From Morinoia aosen (Eukaryota > Arthropoda > Malacostraca > Amphipoda > Talitridae), in the NCBI GenBank assembly GCA_030386875.1, contig CM059560.1, positions 34,032,183 through 34,096,182 of the forward strand: a stretch of DNA of 64,000 nt, read 5' to 3'. A program made the position numbers and the translations under genes. This document shows, one piece after another, positions 1 through 9,300 of this stretch. Numbering within the stretch: position 1 is the first letter of the stretch; every line of letters starts with the position of its first letter. The notes under the pieces are model-generated. The model saw nothing but the letters and a program-made list of their open reading frames with translations, ran no database searches and had not been told where the DNA came from.

Positions 1-236
1 TAAGTGACCACCGGTGGGTCACTTTGCAGGAAATGTGATAAGAGGCAGCAAATCTTGCAGCTCTTCCAGAAAAGAGCGAACGCTTTCTCCCAAATGATGT
101 TAGATACGGTGCTGTTCTGCATTATGTATTATCCATACTACTTTTTGCTGAAACTTGTTATCACTACTCCAATGAAATCACTGGACTGTGTACGCAAATG
201 GGGAAACTTTCCCACTGACGTGTCTGTGTGTTGCAG
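1..236. other. Partial FAAH2-like intron; right end of a TTAA element
   Basis: Bases 1-40 carry a CCACCGGTGGGTCAC palindrome followed by gcaggaaatgtgata. This resembles the right end of the element at 7161-7390 (palindrome, then gcaatgaatgtgttaa). The remainder is intron with no recognisable exon. Confidence 0.45.
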
Positions 237-348
237 GGGTGTCTGCAGGCGGCGTGCGGGTGTGCAATAGGCGTGGGCTCCGACATCGGAGGTTCCATCC
301 GCATGCCCGCCTTCTTCAACGGCATCTTCGGCCACAAGGGATCTATGG
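237..348 (+). CDS. FAAH2: FAAH2-like exon with amidase nucleophile
   Basis: Acceptor tgtgttgcag precedes a phase-0 start (GCLQAACG). The exon encodes the VGSDIGGSIRMPA core with the nucleophilic Ser. Donor G|gtacct at 349 leaves phase 1, and joining to 912 rebuilds the SMG-IVS sequence expected in the family. Confidence 0.88.
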
Positions 349-3300
349 GTACCTAAGTAGCGATGGCGTCTAACGGGGAGAGCCGCGACGAAGCTACCGC
401 TTCACTGGTTGTTGTGTGTAGTTAGCTGCCTGCCTCGTGTTCAGGAAGAAGGCTATGCTAACCAGCTGGTCCTGTTTAGGAGGTTAGAGGGGTTTAAAGC
501 AGTTTGAAATGGGCTTAAGGGGTTTCAGTTCTGTTAGGAGTAGTTGAATTCAGGAGAGCTTGAATGATTTAAATGAAAGCTGCGTGCGGCGTTTTTGTGT
601 ACGGTTTTTTATTCACTCTTTGGGACTTTCTTTTCCATGTTTTTCTATGTGGATCAATATTTATTTGCAAGTTAACATTGCAGTAGGCTTTCACATCATA
701 TTTAATGATCTTATTTCTTTTTAGGACTTTTTTAAATAGTGTTATAATGAATGAGCTTTTTGAGCATAACTGAGATTTATCAATTGAAACAGAATTAGCC
801 AGTTCTTGGCCGTAAATTCTCAATGTAACTATCATTTCTATACCAGAGAGCGTGCAATTGACAAAGAACTAACCGACGCTCCTAGGTCATTTATTCTGGT
901 TTCTGGCGCAGGCATTGTGAGCTGCCAAGGTCAGGTGCCCATGGCAGAGGGCGAGCTACTCAAGATGCTCGCCACAGGCCCCATGTGCAAGCACGCTGCC
1001 GACTTGCGGCCCATGCTCAGGGTGATGGCTGCAGACAATGCTCCCCTCATCCAACTTGATACCAAAGTGAGCTATGTTGGTCGCGTGGACTCGGACCGGC
1101 CCGAGCGTGACTTTCGAGTTGGGCGCCAGCTTAGTGGCCGAGGCCAGTTTGTCAGTTGTGGAATGTTGTCTCAATTTCTGCTGTTGACTGCGTAACAATT
1201 GGTGATTTTTCTTACTGAAATAGAAAATTCCTCTCTGTTCACGCTGTAAAAAGCATTACAGCACTACGTGCATTAGAGTTGCCCTATGCACTGTTGAAAA
1301 ACTTGACTGCTCTGATCTTTCTCCAAATGTTACTAAAAAGAGAAACTGTGAGTTGCTACATTGTTTTTATTCTTCAACCGTGTATGACCTGTCGGACTAT
1401 ATAATCAAGGAAGGACTTAGTCAATACATCGCAGTTTAAAGTGTAACAGAATTTAAAACCTCACTCGATGCCACCATCAATGCATCAATATAGGCCGCGA
1501 GGCTATTTTTTTATTATCTTTTTTTGAGAGGCCGCTGAAATACTGCATTCTGTTATCAGCCTAGCTGGAGGTGATTTCGTTATCTCGTGTACAAAACGAC
1601 GAAATTTTACATCCATGCCACTGTCATCAATTTCTGTCGCATGTCTTAAGTATCAATTTGGGCTAATTGCTCACGTTTTGGAGTAAATCTTCTAGTATAG
1701 TTGTGAAAGTCTCATTTCCTAGTCAATGTAATAAAGATATAGAGTAGAGAATGCTCTCAAGCTTATTATCAGGACTTTGAGTGCTGTGTCGTTTGTTCCA
1801 CATTAACATGTCCTTATTTTATGATTAGCGTTATTGCTGTTTTTAGGGAGACATTTCCTCGTCAGTGTATGGAACTTGAGCATAATTCTGACATTTTGAT
1901 AGAGCTGTTACAAAAACGAGTTTCCAAGAATTAATAAACGATTTCACTTTTTAATGAAGAGGAAATTCTAAACTGGACCATCAAGTTCTAAAGTGGAATG
2001 TTTTTTGCATTGAGTTTCTTTGAATGTTTGGTTCATAGCATCGTTCTCATGATAAAAATTGACCACTTTGCATCGACGTCATCTCGAGTACTTTTCTTGC
2101 TCACTTCAAGGATGCTGTGACTGCTTAGCTTCATTAAATCTAACAAGTTAATCAGAAACAGCATCACGAGGTACCTACCTTGTTATACATAAATGTTGAG
2201 AAATTTGTGCTGCTAATGCTCTTCCTCCCACATTTTGATTCCAAGCTCACGTTTTAATTACCGTGCAGGTGAACGTTGAAAACATGCGTATATTTTACAT
2301 TGAAGACGACTGTGGGTCGTGCTTCACCACCCCCGTGCAGGGGGAGCTGAGAGCGGCCATGAGGGCCGTGGTCAGCCACCTTCAGCTCGCCCACAAAGTC
2401 ACTGCTAAGAAAGTGCGTATGCATTAGTTGTACAACTCAACCTAGCCTTAGGAATAGATTTGAGTAATGATTTCATTTATTTATTACCTGTGGAAATGTT
2501 TTAATTTTTAGTTCTCTAGTGTTTTGGTTAGTAACTATTTACGTTTGAAGAAAAGAATAAAATGCTGCAGCCTTGCTCCTTCAGTGTCAGTATTTTTTTT
2601 CTGAGCTTTTTGGTGGTTTAGCGGTCTTTGGAGGATGTGCAGGCTACTTGAGATTAACGTTAGGAATATATGTGGATGGGCTGTCTTTGTCAGTGTAATT
2701 TGCACTCCTTAGTGTTACCCAGAACTGCAATACTACTCCAGAATCAGCAGAACTAGGTGGAGGATGCCGTTGTTAGTCGAGTTTGTGGTTGGATAACTCA
2801 TGTGTTCCTTTCCTACTTTTCTTTCTCATATCCTGAAACTGTTCCCTACGTTCCGTGCAAACGATTTCTTGCGTACTTGACTATGATTCGTTCTTTAATT
2901 TTTTGCACGATGAGGTGCTCCTCTCTACTTTTGAAACATTCGTGTGAACACGGCGATAAATAGTACTTGAAAACGAAGTATAACGCTGATGGTGTTAGAT
3001 TAATGTTTACCTACTACTCGCCATTTTGCGTTGTAGAAGCGAGAGCAGCGGTCGTGTAGGCCAATCTGCATTGACTTTCTACCCTGAAATATAGGTGCTT
3101 CTCCCTTCTAAGTCAGGTGAGCGCCAGTGCAGGCTGTCTGCCCGAGCAGGTCATGACCTGAGCTGGCTCACACACTCCACCTCGCATTATTTGAATAGAC
3201 CATCAGTTCACCTCAAAGAGGCTAATTTATACTTTCATTACATTGTGTATAGCAGTGTTGCATGATGATGATGCTCTTCTATTTATTTTACTCCGTAGAA

Positions 3301-6300
3301 TTTATCTCGTAAAATGCAAGTTGAATTTTCTGCATTTCGCCTAGTTCTCTGTAAGATAAACTTGAATCCTGCTTCGTTTCGCGGCCTAAATTTCCCCCCT
3401 CGTAACTTGAACTCTGCTTCATTCGTTTGGGAGCGTGATGGCTGGTAGCTGTGCATGAGAGCTCTCATTGCTCCCCAGCTGATATAAATGATGCGTGCCT
3501 GCCGTTGCAGCTGGAGTTGAAGGAGCTGCGCAACGTGTTCAACCTGTACATGGCCACAATGGGCAACGGGAGCCACATGAAGTTCTCTGAACAGCTCACC
3601 ATGGGTAAGGTGAGCTTCAAGTATGCGGCTTGTCAGAAAATAGGAAGTCCTGTGCGCCCGTCTGTTGTCGTTACTGTGTTCTCAACTTCCCTTACTTTTT
3701 AATCTGCCAGCAAGTATGTACTTATATTATAGTATGGTTCTGCGCTGTGATATGCCCTGTGATGCGTGTTGACAATTGTGCCAGTTTCGGATTGGTCTTA
3801 AGATAAACTACGCGTTGTAAATATTTGGTCCCCCTGCTAACAAATTCGAGCCAACGTTTAGAATTAATGAGTGTTCTAGTTATTGAAAAGAGATGTTCGC
3901 AGATTCAATAATTAAATTTGTTTCCTTGGTATTTTACAAATTTGACATTCATCTTGATCACCTAAATTATTTATATACTTGACGCGGAGTCCTTAATCTG
4001 TTAGCTCTCAGCAGGCTCATCTGTATATCCACTTTACCAATAGGCATTGTGACCAATATTTGTTGACATAACATAACTCATTGTTATAAACTTATCTATA
4101 CATAATTTTAATATGTTTGTACCTACTTACCCTTGTACGTCACGCTTTCAATAATTTTATCTGAAAAAATTTATTTCCGCCGTTGAGAGATTTTTTAATC
4201 ACAGATACGTGTAATCATAATTCATTCTACTTTAATTAAGTATATATGAAAATTGAGTTTGTGACTACTGGTCGGTCAGCAGCATTATGAAAATCTTCTC
4301 CGTAGCCACCGGTGGCGCACGTTGCGGTCAAAGTGTTAATAGAAAATTTGTAGTTAGCTTAGGAGGCATTGGCATGTATTAAGTTACATAAGATGGGCGT
4401 AGAAAAAGATTTGAATTAGGTAAGAATAGTTTAAGTCAAAATTAATTAAGATACGGTATTTTCGGTGAAAATAACTAATTATTTTCACGGACTTAGGTTA
4501 GGATAAGTTAGGTTAGTTATGTCAAGTTGTACAGTACTGGGAAAGCTCAGATGAGGTGAGGTTAAAGAAAATTATGTAAAGAAAGGTTGTGTTTGGATAG
4601 AGTAGGTTAGGTTAATATAGAGTCGGTTATACTATTCAAGTTGACACGTTCACCGCGTATTGGTTCATATGTGTCCCAATAGATAAGCTGCTCATTCAAG
4701 TACCGGTGTAAATAAATGATAATTTCATCTATTTCGCGACATTTTTTAGAAAATAATTATCATACGAGGTGAAATATCTTACAATTGTATTTTTCACATT
4801 GTTTAGGAAAAATTATGTATTCGAGCACATTGATTTCCATATTCTGTTACAACCTAACCAAACCAACCGTTAACACCTCGGAAACGCGGCGAACGTGTTA
4901 AAGAAATCAGTGTGAATTTTTTTTCTTGGGTCCAGCTAGTTGTAAAATATTTATAAAAAAGGCCCGTTATCATTATTGCTCCAGAGTAAGCTCGTTTTTG
5001 AGACTAAATAATGTTTGAGTTTTTGAGCAGGTTTACACTAGGACAAATTCCTACACATGTTTCACACAAAAGTACGTACAAAGTCACAGGGTCGCTGTTC
5101 GCTGCAGTCTCCTCGTGGGGAATCAACTGTTGTATCTGTGGCAATTAGCGCGCTTAGGGAAAAATGTGACGTCCCGAGCTGAGGGCTAGGTTTGAGGTCC
5201 TTTTGTGTGTACAAAACATTTTTCATGAGAACTATCGTTTTTCGGTTCACTTCATTCCTGTGATTCAGCACCTCTGACTTTCTTAAACTTTTATTTTGTT
5301 CCATAAATTTACTTCCTAACTTGATATTTCTAAGCGCAGGGGATCTTACGTGGGAACGCACCTTGGGCATAGAACCCCCTTTCATTAAACCCTGAATCAA
5401 ATGGTGCCTAGCTCTTTGCACCACCTTTTTTGTGGTTAGAGAGTCTTAAACTAATCTAATGTAATCAATTTTGTGCAGGGCCGAGTGTCGGTGTGGTGGG
5501 AGAGCCTGAAGCTGCTGGTGGGCCAGACGAAGCACACGGTGCCGGCGCTACTCCTGTGCGGCCTTGAGTTGATAACGAAGGAAGAAGGCCCCACTGTAGA
5601 CCTGCAGCTGCAACGTGCTGCCGCCCTCAGAGAAAAGATCAAGGTGACTTAGCAGGGAAACCCATCAATTGGTCTCAAATGTGTATAGTGTACAAATGTA
5701 GAGAGAACTGTATTGACGACTTCCCCATAGGGAAAGGGGTACCGTAGATGCATGTGCTTCAGTCGTGTCACGCAGCTCTAGTCTCGTCTCTTCGTTCCAA
5801 CACTAATAAGCATTTTCTCTCACTCGTACTGCTCAATGGAAGCTGACAGGAGAAAGACTATTGTATTAAAACATGTCAATTATTCATACCTTCATACTGT
5901 TCCAATTTATTCCGATCTCTGATGTTGATTCTATCAGTCCCTAAGATGTACCTTTGTCACTCGTCTATATTTCATGTTTTTTACATTCTTCCATGTATTC
6001 CTTTATCGTCCAGTATGTTTTGTTGCTTCTGATTTCAACACATTTTAAACTCATTTAGCAACTGAATTTATATAGAAACTAGTTTTCTACAGTCTCATCT
6101 GTCCAGCACAACATTCCTGTAGTGTGCTCTTTTTAGTCTACAAATGCCCCTAGCCAGACTATTTTCGAAGTAGATGGAATACTAGACCTGAACGCTTCTA
6201 TTCTTATCTAAGGATGTAGGAACGGTTAAAACCGAGTTGATTTGGCTGAAACTATTACGCTATGGGCGCAGTATGATAAAATTTGTTGATTATTCTTGGG

Positions 6301-9300
6301 CTTTAACTGCCTTTGTATATTGCTATGGGGAATTTTATAGGATATCAAAATTCTTAAGGAGTAATTCTTGTCGCATATTATTGAAAACTCCCCTCAGGGG
6401 GATACAACTTTGTATCTATGGGAATTAGCGCTCCCAGGGGGATTATGTAATGGCCTGAGCTGAGAGTTAGGTAGGCTTTCTTTTTGTTAAAATACAATAG
6501 GTTTTTGTTTTGTTACGGACCATCTTTTTTCGGTTCACTGCTGTCCTGTTTTTCAGCACCTACTACTTTCTTCTTCAACTTTTTCTTGTTTCATGATCTC
6601 CTTTCTTAGCTTTCTGTTTCTGTGCCCTTTCTGTATAGATTCCGCGTTTCCTTAACTCGATACGAAATGGTGCCTTCTTCCTTCCTCTCTTTGGATAGCC
6701 TTTGTTTCGGATAGGGAGGCTTAAACTAACTGATAATCTAATCTAATTATTGAAAACTTTTTCTGGATGTATTCTGATTGATCTTCGGTACCCGAACTTA
6801 CAGGGCTTAGAACCAAATAATGATAATGTGATAAAAGAATTCCTTAGTGAGCTAAGATAATTTGAAAGACAATGAGGTCGTGAGAGACAGAGGAAAGGCT
6901 GCTGTTGATGGGTGGGATGACAAAGCGAGACTTTCTCATGATTGACCTGCGTTGTCTTGTGTGGAACACGTGACGAACTGCAGTGCCCTCTAGGCGATAG
7001 GTTTAGGTTAGTTTTGTCTATCCTATACTGTAAAGTATTCACACTTGCAGGAAATTTAGAAACAAATATATAAGTTTATTCACGTTTTATTTAACGATGT
7101 TTAAGTAGCCGTAAGGCCAAACGCAACTAATTTTAAGGAGCCGTACAGGCCGAACATAGATTAACACGTTAGTTGCGATGGGTTAAACTGAAGTTCAATA
7201 TTCAACATAAATTTAAAGTCAAAAGTGACAAGCCAATTTGTAAATATCAAACATTAGCTGGGCTTGTTAAACACCATTAATTCAGAAAGGTTGTTAGAGT
7301 TTTTCAAAACGACTCATCGATGGGTCATTTCGCAGCAGGAAAAACCTAACTACGACCCACCGGTGGGTCGTACCGCAATGAATGTGTTAATTTTAAAGAG
7401 CCGTACAGGCCGAACATAGATTAATTTTAAAGAGCCGTACAGGCCGAACATAGATTAATTTTAAAGAGCCGTACAGGCCGCGTATAGAGTATTTTTAGAG
7501 AAGGATTTATTTAATATTTTTTATTATTTTATTGGTTTAAGTTAAAACTTAGCGCTTAGAGCACTTGATTAAAAAAGCTTTCGCTTTACCTCAAAAAATG
7601 GCATAAGTGACACGGGTGCTCGTTAAGTTAAATTACACCACAAGAGCAGCGACAGCTAACGTTACAGGTGTGACAAAGTAGGTAGGTGAACCTATTGCAC
7701 TAGAGCAGTATTAACAAGCTGCTGCATCCGAACTAACAAGTCAGCGGTTGACGCCACTAAGCGAGCAGCAGGACTGCTGCAACCGCACTTGCAGGCTATG
7801 CAGTAAACGAGTTTTAAGGAAGAGCAGCAAGAACCGGTCGGTCTGGGCAGCTTCCTGGAAGGACAAATGAATTCTTTCAGTAAACTGAAAAAAGAACTAG
7901 AAAATTAAGTCATTAGGTAATTCAAGTTATGCACGACAATAAATTACAAGATATTTAAGGCTCCTAGAACGCACCCAACAGTAGCGCCAGCTAGCCCCAG
8001 CATCGCACTCGAGTCCTGACAAAACCCTCGAGCCAGCGTTACGGTGAAGCAACTGACGGCAGCCTCCCAGGGTAGCGGTAACTCTACCAGCAGCAGCAGG
8101 ACATACTAGGAGCGGAAACAAACACAAATTAACATGGGCCGCTACGACGGTAGAATAGAGACGTAATATTTCAGATCATGAATCTCAGTAATTCCAACAA
8201 CCAGCGAGCTCTCACCCAAGTTAATTTCCACTCGGTGGGTCGATAAGCCACTTCCAGAGGTTGTTAAAGTATCGGAAAAAAAGATGAAAATAGTGGTAGA
8301 ACGGTGTTCAGGCGGAAGTACGTAATCAGGTAAATAGTTAATAGAAGGGAGATGAAACGAGCACTAAGGCAATATAACTAAAGCTGGATGAATTCAGGAA
8401 GAAACCGTTACAGTTTCCTCCAAGTATCAGGAATTCACCGTAAGCAAGTAGGTTTACACACTTCAGAAGAAGCACTTTAAATGGTTAAGAACTCCCTCCG
8501 AAGAAGTTTACTGGCCACTGGCCTTTTAATTTAGTTAGAATTATTAACGACCTGAACACCAAGATAAAGTCTCAAAACAAAAATAAAGAAATTCACAACA
8601 CACGCATACAAACTTAAACAAAGCAGAAATAAGAAAGTAAGTGAAGAAAAGGAATACATAACCTCGTGGCTACGTATGAGGTAATAAATGGTACCCTCCA
8701 GGTGCTGCTCAGCCTGCCGCTGCTCCAGTCAATGTGTCAATGCCGTCCCTTCTCCTAAAAAATCATCCGCCCACCATACCTTTACTCCGCTCAAGCTCCG
8801 CGGCAACAAATGACTGCAAGAAAGCGGCGTATGGCTCTGCCACCAAAGGCAATACGACGAGTATGTGAGAAGAATTTTCCACAATACTATGGACCCTGCC
8901 ACCCTCAGGGGAAGTCAAGGGAGGTAGGCCTTCTGGACTTCATTCATGCTCACTTTGGTTCGTTTCATTTTCGAGTTACCTTTAATTTTTTTCCTTTGCT
9001 ATCTCTTCTATGTCTTTTCTTCCTCTTCCTTCCTGACTTGTTTCTATGCGCAAAGAATTCTGTGTGGGAATACACTTTGTGTGAAAGGATTTACGTTTTT
9101 TTGCAACCCTTGCTAAAAAAAGTCCCTTCTCTTTGCTCTCTTGAGGTCGCCTTTTTCGTGGCTAAGGAGTCTTGAACTAACTAATACAATAACTAACTGG
9201 AGGGCAAGGTCCCATTTCTGAGCCATGACTAGTGAGGTTTGTAAGAAAAATCTTGAAAAAATAATACCGTTACTGATTTGTTTATTTTTTCAATCGCGTT

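Larger units (their letters stand above)
3610..5478 (+). other. FAAH2-like intron with two TTAA elements, a TTAGG-like array and a SINE-like copy
   Basis: It holds TTAA-element material ending at 4339, a degenerate TTAGG-like stretch at 4494-4620, a second TTAA element at 4641-4901, and a sense SINE-like copy at 5104-5465. Confidence 0.7.

Noticed and set aside
4..270. 88-aa frame at the window start
   Set aside because: It crosses a TTAA-element end and the intron, and runs out of frame with the amidase exon at 237.
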